Shown piece by piece: positions 53,437 through 61,922 of a stretch of DNA of 64,000 bases (its first letter is position 1; each line of letters starts with the position of its first letter). The DNA comes from Haladaptatus salinisoli (lineage in GTDB: Archaea; Halobacteriota; Halobacteria; Halobacteriales; Haladaptataceae). The translations under genes were made by a program, and so were the position numbers. The DNA lies in assembly GCF_020614375.1 (NCBI RefSeq), contig NZ_CP085327.1:806001-870000 (forward strand), read 5' to 3'. The notes beneath the pieces were generated by a model. The model had not been told where the DNA came from. It saw nothing but the letters and a program-made list of their open reading frames with translations, and did not search any database.

Positions 53437-54090
53437 ATGCGGTACGTCAAGTTCGTCCTCATCCCCGACGACGGTGGGCTCCACCCGGTCGACAAAGCGT
53501 TCGCGTCGGAGCCGTCGCTCACGCGGCAGTTCATCCACGAGATATCGCTGCTCAACGACGGGACGGCGATCACCATCTATCAGCTGTCCGGCGACGCCGA
53601 CGTGGTCGAGGACATCCTCGCCGAACACGACGAGGTGGTGATGTCGCACGTCTCGCAGCCGCGTGACAGCGTCCACGTCTACGTCCAGTTCGAACCGAAC
53701 GAGGTCATCGAGACGCTGCTGGAGATTCCGCGCGAGTACGAACTCATCGTCGACACGCCGCTGGAGTTCACCGACCGCGGCGGCCTCCGACTCACGGTCG
53801 TCGGCGAGGAGGAGATGGTTCGACGGGCCATCCCCGAACTTCCCGCGTCGCTCCGCCCGAAGTTGGAGCAGACCGGGGACTACAAACCGCAGAACGAGCG
53901 GCTCTTTTCCGTGCTCACCGAGCGCCAACAGGAGATACTGAAGACGGCGGTGGAACTGGGCTACTACTCGGTTCCGCGTCGCGTGACCCACGAGGACCTT
54001 GCCAGCGAACTCGACTGCTCCCCGAGCAACGTGGGCGAACTCCTCCGCAAGGTCGAATCGACCATCCTCACCGAGGTAACGCCCCGCTGA
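53437..54090 (+). CDS. HTH_10 (bacterio-opsin-activator-like) transcriptional regulator, paralogue of 44377 gene
   Basis: A 217-residue regulator of exactly the same length and layout as the one at 44377: MRYVKFVLIPDDGGLHPVDKA N-terminal alpha/beta region, QFEPNEVIETLLEI, and HTH_10 domain LTERQQEILKTAVELGYYSVPRRVTHEDLASELDCSPSNVGELLRKVESTIL. No sensor domain. Sits between an SDR gene and SCP2/acyl-CoA dehydrogenase genes, probably regulating them. Confidence 0.9.
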   Translation: MRYVKFVLIPDDGGLHPVDKAFASEPSLTRQFIHEISLLNDGTAITIYQLSGDADVVEDILAEHDEVVMSHVSQPRDSVHVYVQFEPNEVIETLLEIPREYELIVDTPLEFTDRGGLRLTVVGEEEMVRRAIPELPASLRPKLEQTGDYKPQNERLFSVLTERQQEILKTAVELGYYSVPRRVTHEDLASELDCSPSNVGELLRKVESTILTEVTPR

Positions 54091-54233
54091 CCGGGGTCGC
54101 GTCGGGGGCTGACGGGTATAAAAACCCCCGTGTATGCGACGAAGTAAACCCTTCGGCGTTTCGTCCGAACCATCGGGTGAAGACGGCCCGGAGCACCCGA
54201 GACGGAGTTTCGGGTCGCACAGTGGTGACACCC

Positions 54234-54797
54234 ATGACCGACGATCTGATACAACGCATCGAAGCCGCGACGGAAAAGTCAGACGAAGAACTCGAACGCG
54301 AACTGCCGGAACTGCTCGACCAACTGGACGGGCGGGAGCGGGAACTCGTCCGGGAACACCCGGTGACGTTCGGTCGCGTCGTCGACCGGATGAAGACGCT
54401 CGACACCGCGGAGTTCGTCTCGGAGAATCCGGAGACGGCGGACCAGTTCCAGGAGCTCCTCTGGGCCGGCGTCGAGGTGCTCGTCGAGGAACAGCCGGAG
54501 GTGCAAGAACAGATAAACGACGACATCACCGTGAACTTCTCGGCGACCGACTGCCAGATGGACGGCCACCTCGAGGTGGACAAGGGCGCGCAGACGATGC
54601 GCGGCGGGGCCGGAACGCTGGACGACCCGATGCTCGAAATCACCGGCCCGGCCGACACGCTCGTCGGACTGGTCACGGGCAACGTCGACCCGATACAGGG
54701 GTTCATGCAACAGAAGTACGAGATGGACGGACCGGTCAACAAGGGAACGCGCCTCGCGCCGGTCATCAACTCCGTCTCCGATAACATCCCGAGCTAA
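54234..54797 (+). CDS. SCP2 sterol-carrier-like lipid-binding protein
   Basis: A 187-residue acidic protein: N-terminal helices to about 95, then the SCP2-type sheet with VNFSATDCQMDGHLEVDKGAQTMRGGAG and the C-terminal LEITGPADTLVGLVTGNVDPIQGFMQQKYEMDGP, matching the G-N/K-x-x-x-x-x-GKL-type region of SCP2 domains. Binds hydrophobic acyl ligands. Its TAA overlaps the ATG of the acyl-CoA dehydrogenase, so the two are coupled. Confidence 0.83.
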   Translation: MTDDLIQRIEAATEKSDEELERELPELLDQLDGRERELVREHPVTFGRVVDRMKTLDTAEFVSENPETADQFQELLWAGVEVLVEEQPEVQEQINDDITVNFSATDCQMDGHLEVDKGAQTMRGGAGTLDDPMLEITGPADTLVGLVTGNVDPIQGFMQQKYEMDGPVNKGTRLAPVINSVSDNIPS

Positions 54798-55999
54798 TGC
54801 AGTTGACAGACGAGCAGCGGGCGTTCCGCGAGGAACTGCGCGAGTACTTGGACGAGAACGTCGAACCGGTCGTCGACGAGCAGGACAAGGAGCCGTTCAC
54901 GAGGGCGGAACTGCTGGAGTACGTCGACGACCTGCGCGAACTCGGCGTCGGGTTCGACCCCGAGACCGCGGAGTCGTACTTCGGCGACCTGCGGCGCTAC
55001 ACCATCTGCTCCGAGGAGATGAGCCGCGTCTGGCCGAGCCTCAACGTCGCGCTGAACATGTCGTTTCCGTCGCTGTTCGCCCAGTTCGCGAGCGAGACCA
55101 CGCGGGACGCGATGCGTCCGAAGCTGAACGCGGGCGAGTGCATCGGCTGTCTCGCGGTGACCGAACCGGGGGGCGGAAGCGACACCGCCCGCCCGCGGAC
55201 GACGGCGCGAAAGGAGGGCGACGAGTTCGTCATAAACGGGGAGAAGACGTGGGTCGGAAACGCGCAGATCGCCGACGTGGCGCTCGTCGTCGCCCACGAC
55301 GAGAGCACCGATTCGCAGGACATGTTCCTCGTCGACCAGGAGACCGCGCCGTTCGAGACGGAGGGAATTAGCAAGCTGGGCTGGAAGGCGGTGCCGAACG
55401 GTCACATCTACCTGGACGACGTGCGCGTCCCGGTGGACAACCGCCTCTCCATGATGTTCGAGAACGCCATCATGGAGGGCAAGGACATCTCGGACATCGT
55501 TCCGTTCCCCGAGAGCGTCACGCAGTTGTTCCTCGACCAGAAGCCGCTCAACGCGACGTTCTCGTTCATGCGAACCGGCATGGCGTTCATGGCGGTGGGC
55601 ATCATGCAGGCGGCGTTCGACGAGTCGCTGGCCTACGCGAAAGAACGCGAGACGTTCGGCGAGCCCATCGGGCAACACCAGCTGATTCAGGAGAAGCTCT
55701 ACGACATCAAGTGCGCCCTCGAAACGTCGCGGTGTCTCGCCCACCGCGTCGTCGAGCTGCTCGAAGAGGGTAGTCCGGACGCGCGCATGATGTCGTCGCT
55801 CGCCAAGGGGTACGCCTGCGAGAAGTCGGTCGACGCGACCTCCGACGCCATCCAGATTCACGGCGGGGAGGGGCTGAAGACCGAGAATCGCCTCGAACGC
55901 TACTACCGCGACGCGCGGACGATGCCCATTCCCGACGGGACGACCGAGATTCAGAAACTCATCGTCGGAAAGGAGCTGACGGGGATGGCCGCCTACTGA
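54797..55999 (+). CDS. Acyl-CoA dehydrogenase with Asp at usual Glu position
   Basis: A 400-residue flavoprotein of the ACAD family: MQLTDEQRAFREELREYLDENV, CLAVTEPGGGSDTARPRTTARK (FAD/substrate loop) and C-terminal QIHGGEGLKTENRLERYYRDARTMPIPDGTTEIQKLIVGKELTG. In most ACADs the catalytic Glu is in YEGT; here the same place reads PDGT, so the base may be Asp or elsewhere. Oxidises an acyl-CoA at C2-C3 or is a related reductase. ATG overlaps the SCP2 stop by 1 base. Confidence 0.87.
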   Translation: MQLTDEQRAFREELREYLDENVEPVVDEQDKEPFTRAELLEYVDDLRELGVGFDPETAESYFGDLRRYTICSEEMSRVWPSLNVALNMSFPSLFAQFASETTRDAMRPKLNAGECIGCLAVTEPGGGSDTARPRTTARKEGDEFVINGEKTWVGNAQIADVALVVAHDESTDSQDMFLVDQETAPFETEGISKLGWKAVPNGHIYLDDVRVPVDNRLSMMFENAIMEGKDISDIVPFPESVTQLFLDQKPLNATFSFMRTGMAFMAVGIMQAAFDESLAYAKERETFGEPIGQHQLIQEKLYDIKCALETSRCLAHRVVELLEEGSPDARMMSSLAKGYACEKSVDATSDAIQIHGGEGLKTENRLERYYRDARTMPIPDGTTEIQKLIVGKELTGMAAY

Positions 56000-56104
56000 C
56001 GGGGGTTCGGTGGGGTCGAGGACCCGATTTCGGGTTCTCGACCGACGGTCGTCGGCCATCTTTTTGGTGTTTGGTAACGTATGTCATAATTGGTGTTCTC
56101 ATCG

Positions 56105-57538
56105 ATGACCCTAGCCAGGACTACCATCACCACCCGAGACGGAGCGACGACCACGCTGATCGAGGAAGCGCTCGAGGCGTTCCGCCAGCGACTGCGCGGT
56201 CCGCTCCTCGCCCCGGAGGACGCGGGTTTCCGTGAAGCGACGCGGCTCTGGAACGGCATGATCGAGAGGACGCCGGCGCTCGTCGTCCAGCCGACGGGGA
56301 CGGCGGACGTCGTGGCCGCGGTGAACTTCGCCCGCGACCACGGCCTGCTGCTCTCGGTGAAGGGCGGCGGTCACAACATCGCGGGCACGGCGCTCGCCGA
56401 CGGCGGCCTGACCATCGATATGTCGCGACTCCGCGGGGTCATCGTCGACCCCGAGGAGCGGACCGCGATAGCCCAGGGCGGCTGTCTCCTCGGCGATCTC
56501 GACCGGGAGACGCAACTCCACGGACTCGCCACGCCGGCCGGGTTCGTCTCCGAAACCGGCCTGGCCGGCCTGACGCTCGGCGGCGGGTTCGGCTACCTGA
56601 CCCGGCGGTTCGGGTACACGGTCGACAACCTGCTCGAAGTCGAGATCGTCACCGCGGACGGGGAGGTCCGCCGTGCCAACCGCGAGGAGAACGAGGACCT
56701 CTTCTGGGCGGTTCGCGGCGGCGGCGGCAACTTCGGCGTCGTCACGTCGTTCACCTTCCGACTGCACGAGGTCGGCCCGACCGTCTACGGCGGACTCGTC
56801 GCCTGGCCCTTCGAGCGAGCCGACGAGGTCATCGAGACCTACCGGGGACTCACCGCCGACGCGCCCAGGGAACTCACCGCGTTCCTGGTCATGCGTCGGG
56901 CCCCGCCGGCACCCTTCGTCCCCGAGGAGTGGCACGGCAGGCGGATCTGTGCCATGGCCGTCTGCTACAGCGGCGACCTGGCCGATACCGACGACGTGAC
57001 CGCCCCCATCCGAGCGCTCGGGGACCCCGTCTTCGACCTGTTGGGGGAAAAACCCTTCACGCAGCTGCAGTCCTTCCTCGACGCCACCCAGCCCAAGGGC
57101 AAGCACTACTACTGGAAGACCGAGTTCACGGCCGAGTCGAGCGACGACTTCCTGTCGACAATGCGCGACCTGGCCGCGGAGAACCCCGTCCGGAGCGGCC
57201 AGATGATCGTCGCGCACATCGGCGGGGCGCTCAACGAGCACGACCGGGACGACGGGGCCGTCGGTAATCGCGACGCCCGGTTCGCGTACGGCGCGGCCGG
57301 CATGTGGGAGCCGGACGACCCGGACGGCGAACGGTACCGCGAGTGGGTCCGCGACGCGTGGGAGCGGTTCCGGCGCTTCTCGACCGGGGGCAACTACATC
57401 AACTTCCAGACCGCCGACGAGGGCGAGGAGCGAATCGAAGCGACCTACGGCGACAACTACGACCGTCTCGTCGAGATCAAAAGGAAGTACGATCCGGAGA
57501 ACGTGTTCCGCGTGAACCGGAACATCCGGCCGGAGTGA
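56105..57538 (+). CDS. FAD-linked oxidase (berberine-bridge type)
   Basis: A 477-residue oxidoreductase: FAD-binding FADxx domain with VQPTGTADVVAAVNFARDHGLLLSVKGGGHNIAGTALADGG (the His in GGGHN is the probable covalent FAD ligand), TLGGGFGYLTRRFGYTVDNLLEVEIVTADG, and C-terminal BBE module ending GGNYINFQTADEGEERIEATYG ... VKRKYDPENVFRVNRNI. The Cys that would make a second covalent link is not visible, so the flavin is likely monocovalent. ATG 56105 chosen over 56090. Oxidises an alcohol or sugar. Confidence 0.9.
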   Translation: MTLARTTITTRDGATTTLIEEALEAFRQRLRGPLLAPEDAGFREATRLWNGMIERTPALVVQPTGTADVVAAVNFARDHGLLLSVKGGGHNIAGTALADGGLTIDMSRLRGVIVDPEERTAIAQGGCLLGDLDRETQLHGLATPAGFVSETGLAGLTLGGGFGYLTRRFGYTVDNLLEVEIVTADGEVRRANREENEDLFWAVRGGGGNFGVVTSFTFRLHEVGPTVYGGLVAWPFERADEVIETYRGLTADAPRELTAFLVMRRAPPAPFVPEEWHGRRICAMAVCYSGDLADTDDVTAPIRALGDPVFDLLGEKPFTQLQSFLDATQPKGKHYYWKTEFTAESSDDFLSTMRDLAAENPVRSGQMIVAHIGGALNEHDRDDGAVGNRDARFAYGAAGMWEPDDPDGERYREWVRDAWERFRRFSTGGNYINFQTADEGEERIEATYGDNYDRLVEIKRKYDPENVFRVNRNIRPE

Positions 57539-57814
57539 GCCGAGTCCGCGACACGGAGCGTCTCCTTCGCAACCGCATCGACCGGTTAAAACGCCCCGGA
57601 CGGGGCCCTTGCCGAGCTTTTAGCGGCCCCGAACTCCGAGCGTAACGACCGCGACACGTGGACGATACGCGCGAAGACGCGGAGGAGACGATGCTCGCGC
57701 CGGCGGAGCTCCGATGCGGTGACCTCCCCCGCGCGACGCTCACGGGCGCCGACGCCGACGACTGTCGGACGCTCGCGGACTCCGCACGGTTTCGGAACGG
57801 ACGACGGACGTTCG
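57539..57814. other. Intergenic region with one doubtful reading frame
   Basis: About 276 bp. From 57658 a GTG-initiated frame (VDDTREDAEETMLAPAELRC...) has haloarchaea-like codon bias for about 50 codons, then runs antisense into the next gene. It could be a gene remnant or a small acidic protein. No other feature is seen. Confidence 0.35.
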
Positions 57815-58348
57815 CTACTCGATTATGTACTTCTCGCGCGCGAACTGCGCGTCTATCGACGCGGCGAGCGACGTGAGTCGCTGCGCGGAGTCCGAGTACT
57901 GCAGTATCTTCTGCATGTCGCCGTCGAGTTCGAACTTCCCGCTCATCAGCCCCTGGATGATGTCGGTGTCGCCGCGAAGGAGCGCCTCCCAGTCCTCGTT
58001 GTGGGCGGTGAGGTGGAAGCCGTTGTCCACGGCCTCGGGCCCGGTTATCAGGTCGGACCCCGTACACCGACCGTCCTCCAGCCCGAGGTACGCGTACCCC
58101 GTGTAGCCGTTTTCCGTCTCGGTCATGTACTCGTCCAGTTCGTCCTGTAGGTACTCCGGCATCGCCGCGACATCGAGTTCGTCGACCGGCATGTCGGTCA
58201 TCTCGAACACGATGTCGCCGTCGAACCCGACGCCCCACCCTTCGCTCATCTCGTTGTACTCGTCGTCGTCGTTGATGGTCTCCTCGTACCGGGAGAACCA
58301 CGCTTGACTGGGGAAGTACAACGGCTCTGGATAGTCATTATCTACCAT
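57815..58348 (-). CDS. SCP2-like lipid-binding protein
   Basis: A 177-residue acidic protein starting MVDNDYPEPLYFPSQAWFSRYEETINDDDEY, with a core GWGVGFDGDIVFEMTDMPVDEL ... YAYLGLEDGRCTGSDLITGPEAV and a sterol-carrier-like C-terminus LLRGDTDIIQGLMSGKFELDGDMQKILQYSDSAQRL, the last segment giving the SCP2 signature (GKFxLxGD). ATG at 58348; longer in-frame starts cross the promoter of the neighbouring operon. Confidence 0.78.
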   Translation of the reverse strand: MVDNDYPEPLYFPSQAWFSRYEETINDDDEYNEMSEGWGVGFDGDIVFEMTDMPVDELDVAAMPEYLQDELDEYMTETENGYTGYAYLGLEDGRCTGSDLITGPEAVDNGFHLTAHNEDWEALLRGDTDIIQGLMSGKFELDGDMQKILQYSDSAQRLTSLAASIDAQFAREKYIIE

Positions 58349-58707
58349 GCGAATTCGTCCGAATAGTCGCGCAGCGAGGAGAATCAAGATTCTCCGTCGC
58401 ATCGACGGGGCTTTATTAGGCCGAGCGACGGCGGTTCGGAGACCGTTTCGGTCGACGCTGCGTCGTTCGTGCGAACGGATTCGAATACGAACTCGATGGT
58501 CGAGGGCAGAAAAAATCAGATACGAGCACATCCCGATCGCTGAAAAACGGAGTGATATCCCTCCGATACCGAGCATACACCGTCGTTCCGGTGGAAAACT
58601 GGAACTGTTCTTCCAGCGACCTCCCGACGACGCGGTGATTGTTTCTGTTCGAATCTGATGTTTTTGTAGAACATTTATAACGTACGTTCTATATGGTTGT
58701 AGATGTC
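58349..58707. promoter_or_regulatory. Divergent regulatory region of ABC operon
   Basis: About 359 bp between the SCP2-like gene (left) and the transporter operon (right). The operon side has TATA box TTTATAA (58674-58680) and the 10-bp palindrome AACGTACGTT (58679-58688), nested in a larger AGAAC-n13-GTTCT dyad (58668-58690). These overlap the promoter, as expected of an operator for the GlpR-type repressor encoded at the end of the operon. No gene is visible in the middle. Confidence 0.55.
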
Positions 58708-59997
58708 ATGGTAGATAAATACAACCACTCGCGACGTACGTTCATTCGCTCGGTGGGTGCAATCGGCGTCGGCGGAATAGCCGCCCTCGCCGGCTGTTCC
58801 TCCTCGAAGAACGGCGACGGTTCGGGCGGGAAGACCGCCGACAAGATCGTCTTCTACAACGCGGGAAGCCTGAAAGACGACCCCGGGACGAAAAAGAACA
58901 TCGACCGATTTCAGAAGAAGACGGGGATCAAAGTCGACGTCAACGAGGTTCCGTGGAGCAACCTGAAGACGACGCTCATCACGCAGTGGCGCAACGAGGG
59001 AACCAAGGTAGACGCCTTCAACGGACCGACGTGGTGGCTCGCCGACTTCGTCGCCGCGAACTGGGTCGAACCGCTCGGCCTCTCGGACTCGCACATGAAG
59101 AAGTATCCGAAGAACCTCCGCAAGTTGGTCACGTTCGACGGGAAGGTGTACATGGCCCCGTAGCTCGGCAAATGGGGCAACTTCCTCTACGATAAGCAGT
59201 ACTTCGAGAAACAGGGCATCTCGAAACCGCCGGACACGTGGGATGACGTGCTCAAACTGGGCGATACGGTCGGGAACGACAAGTCCGCGTTCGCGTTCAC
59301 GTGGGCGAACAAGGACGTGTTCATGTTCAAGCAGTTCCTCTGGCAGGCGGGCGGTCAACTGTTCAACGAGAAGAACGAGCCCGTCTTCGCCGAGACGGGG
59401 GCGAAGGTGTTCAACGACTTCCTGACGCCGTTGCGGAAGAAGGGTCTCATCCCCGATGGCATGTCGAGTATGAACGAGGGGAACATCGGCGACTCCTTCA
59501 TCGGCGGGAAGTTCGCCACCGTCGAGGGCTGGACGCCGCTCGGGTCGCGCGCGCTCAACGAGGGGTGGAAGAAGAGTCGGCTCGGCATCGCCAAACCGCC
59601 GAAAGGACCGTCGTCGCGGGCGACGTTCCAGGACTCGAACGCCATCGGCGTCTCGGCCTTCTCCAAGCGAAAGAAGGCGGCGAAGAAGTTCGCCGAGTTC
59701 ATGAGCACCCCCGAATCGGCGAAGACGGACATGATCGTCGAGGGCAATCCCGCCGTCATCCCGGAGGTGTACCAGGATTCGGAGGTGAAAAAGAAGTTCC
59801 CGAAGGAGCTGCGCGAGAACATGAAGTTCAACCTCGAGAACGCGAAGAGCGAGGTGTACCGCCTGCAGCCGCAGGTCGACGACGCCCTCTCCTCGGAGAT
59901 CACCCCCGCGTTCCTCGGCAAGAAAGACCCGAAGTCGGCTCTCTCGACGGCTCAGAAGAACATCAAAGAGCTGTACAAGAACAGCGGTATCCTGTAG
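58708..59997 (+). pseudogene. ABC sugar-type solute-binding lipoprotein gene interrupted by in-frame TAG
   Basis: One continuous frame of 429 codons encodes a family-1 solute-binding protein: Tat leader SRRTFIRSVGAIGVGGIAALAGC with lipobox, then IVFYNAGSLKDDPGTKKNIDRF, FNGPTWWLADFVAANW and WTPLGSRALNEG. At codon 152 (59161-59163) a TAG interrupts VYMAP*LGKWGNFLYDKQYF, after which the protein continues normally to 59997. Changing that single codon restores a complete ORF (CAG for Gln or TAC for Tyr are one base away). Start at 58708 fits the TATA box. Truncated protein or internal restart at 59248 would not be functional. Confidence 0.85.
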
Positions 59998-60022
59998 TTC
60001 GGGTACCGATCATCGTTTCAAT

Positions 60023-60943
60023 ATGGCAGAGAACACACCTTCACTACGACGACGGCTCGATAAGCTGTTCGTCCCGCTCACCGTCGGCCCGACGGTTCTC
60101 TGGATCGCGGGCATCATCGTCTATCCGACGGCGCAACTCCTCTGGTCGAGTCTCTTCTTCACGAACCCGATCACGCAGGAGAAGTCCTTCGTCGGCCTCC
60201 GGAACTTCGAGCAACTTCTGCTCTCGGACGGCGGGGTGTTGAACCCCGCGTTCGTCGAGTTCACGAAGCACACCGCCATCTACGTCGGCTGCAGCGTCTC
60301 GATGTCGTTCCTGTTGGGGCTGGGCATCGCCACGCTACTCAACAAAGACCTGAAAGGTCGGGGGTGGATTCGAACGGCGGTCATCGTGCCGTGGATTCTC
60401 CCCTACGTGATGAGCGGGCTGATGTGGCGCTGGATGTTCCAGACGCAGTACGGTGCCATCAACGGCGTGCTCGTCCGGACGGGAATCGTCTCGAACCAGA
60501 TCGCGTTCCTCTCGGACGGAACGCTGGCGATGATGGCGCTCATCATCGCGGACGTCTGGGTGTTCACGCCGTTCATCATCATCATCCTGCTGGCGGGTCT
60601 GCAGAACGTGCCCGCGCAGCTCTACGACGCCGCCGAGGTGGACGGTGCGAGTCGGTGGTCGCGCTTCTGGAACGTCACCTACCCGTTCCTCAAACCCTCG
60701 ATTCTGGTGGCGCTCACGATCCGCATCATCTTCGACATCCGGGCGCTCGACCTCGTCTGGGTGATGACGCAGGGCGGTCCCGGAAAGTCGACCGAAGTGT
60801 GGGCGTCGTGGCTCTATCGCACCGCCATGGTGTTCGGTAACACCGGCGAGGGCGCCGCGCTGGGCGTCGTCATGCTCGCCGTCACGTTCGCCATCGTCGC
60901 GGTTCTCTACAAGGTATTCGGAGGGACGCCCTACGAAACATGA
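60023..60943 (+). CDS. ABC carbohydrate transporter permease 1
   Basis: A 306-residue six-helix permease of the MalF/UgpA type. It contains LFVPLTVGPTVLWIAGIIVYPTAQLLW, helices to LLLGLGIATLLNKDLKGRG, and the cytoplasmic EAA-like loop with AAEVDGASRWSRFWNVTYPFLKPSILVALTI, which docks the ATPase. Ends with an ATGA overlap with permease 2. Intact although the upstream solute-binding gene is broken. Confidence 0.92.
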   Translation: MAENTPSLRRRLDKLFVPLTVGPTVLWIAGIIVYPTAQLLWSSLFFTNPITQEKSFVGLRNFEQLLLSDGGVLNPAFVEFTKHTAIYVGCSVSMSFLLGLGIATLLNKDLKGRGWIRTAVIVPWILPYVMSGLMWRWMFQTQYGAINGVLVRTGIVSNQIAFLSDGTLAMMALIIADVWVFTPFIIIILLAGLQNVPAQLYDAAEVDGASRWSRFWNVTYPFLKPSILVALTIRIIFDIRALDLVWVMTQGGPGKSTEVWASWLYRTAMVFGNTGEGAALGVVMLAVTFAIVAVLYKVFGGTPYET

Positions 60944-61860
60944 GCACGAAAACGACGGCGCTGACTCGGATTCGAGAGGAGTTCGGACTGAGTACCGACG
61001 ACGAGTGGTCGAGCGTGGTTCGGGAGCGACTGGTCGCCTACGGCGTGCTCGGGCTGTACGTCTTCGTGGTGTGGTTCCCGATCTACTACATCCTCATCAC
61101 GAGCCTCAAAGCGCCGGCGGAGACGCTGTCGTTTCCCCCCACGTTCTACCCCCACGACCCGACGATCTCGAACTACGTCGAGATCTTTCGGAACCGACCG
61201 TTCGAGACGTACACGCTGAACAGCCTCATCGTCGCCTCCACGACGACGTTCATCTGCGTCACGCTGGGAACGCTGTCGGGCTACACGTTCTCCCGGTACG
61301 ATTTCCTCGGAAACAAGGCGCTCTTGCTGTCCATCGTCGGGGCGCGGATGATTCCGCCCATCGCGCTCATCGTTCCGTTCTTCGAGATCATGTCCGAACC
61401 GCCGCTCATCGGCGGCCTCACGGGTAACCTCTACAACACGAAGATAGCGCTCATCCTGACGTACACGTTCTTCAACCTCCCCTTCGCCGTGTGGATAATG
61501 AAGAACTACTTCGACGGCGTGCCGCGGTCGCTGGACGAACAGGCGAAAGTCGACGGCTGTTCGACGTGGGAGGGCTTCTTCAAGATAATCCTCCCGGTGG
61601 CGAAGCCGGGCATCGCCGCGACGGCCATCCTGGCGTTCATCTTCTCGTGGAACGAGTTCGTCTTCGCGCTGGTGCTCACGTCGTCGGAAGCCGCCCAGAC
61701 GCTTCCCATCGGCGTATCGCTGTTCGTCGCGGACGACTTCATCGATTGGGCGCACCTCGCGGCGGGCGGGATGATCGCGGCGCTCCCGGGCATCCTGTTC
61801 GGGCTGGTCTTCCAGCGGTACATCGTCAGCGGACTCACGCAAGGGGCGGTGAAAGAATGA
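60940..61860 (+). CDS. ABC carbohydrate transporter permease 2
   Basis: A 306-residue MalG/UgpE-type permease: VVWFPIYYILITSLKAPAETLSFPP, TLGTLSGYTFSRYDFLGNKALLLSI, EAA loop DEQAKVDGCSTWEGFFKIILPVAKPGIAATAILAFIFSWNEFVFALVL. Its stop overlaps the start of a 21-codon frame by ATGA. Function: imports the sugar or polyol bound by the solute-binding protein. Confidence 0.92.
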   Translation: MSTKTTALTRIREEFGLSTDDEWSSVVRERLVAYGVLGLYVFVVWFPIYYILITSLKAPAETLSFPPTFYPHDPTISNYVEIFRNRPFETYTLNSLIVASTTTFICVTLGTLSGYTFSRYDFLGNKALLLSIVGARMIPPIALIVPFFEIMSEPPLIGGLTGNLYNTKIALILTYTFFNLPFAVWIMKNYFDGVPRSLDEQAKVDGCSTWEGFFKIILPVAKPGIAATAILAFIFSWNEFVFALVLTSSEAAQTLPIGVSLFVADDFIDWAHLAAGGMIAALPGILFGLVFQRYIVSGLTQGAVKE

Positions 61861-61922
61861 CGCACACCGACTACATCATGCACTGCGGACACACCAACGA
61901 CGGACGTGGTATCGATGGCTGA
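61857..61922 (+). CDS. 21-residue micro-gene between permease 2 and the ATPase
   Basis: The reading frame MTHTDYIMHCGHTNDGRGIDG starts with an ATGA overlap with the permease stop and ends 8 bases inside the ATPase gene (ATG 61915). It would couple translation of the ATPase to the permease. The small His/Cys content could be accidental. It is not conserved as far as I can judge, so the peptide may be only a coupling device. Confidence 0.4.
   Translation: MTHTDYIMHCGHTNDGRGIDG

Noticed and set aside
59161-59163. TAG read as pyrrolysine or another sense codon
   Set aside because: Nothing in the window supports a recoding system, and haloarchaea are not known to me to use one. A nonsense mutation or sequencing error is simpler, although read-through was not excluded.
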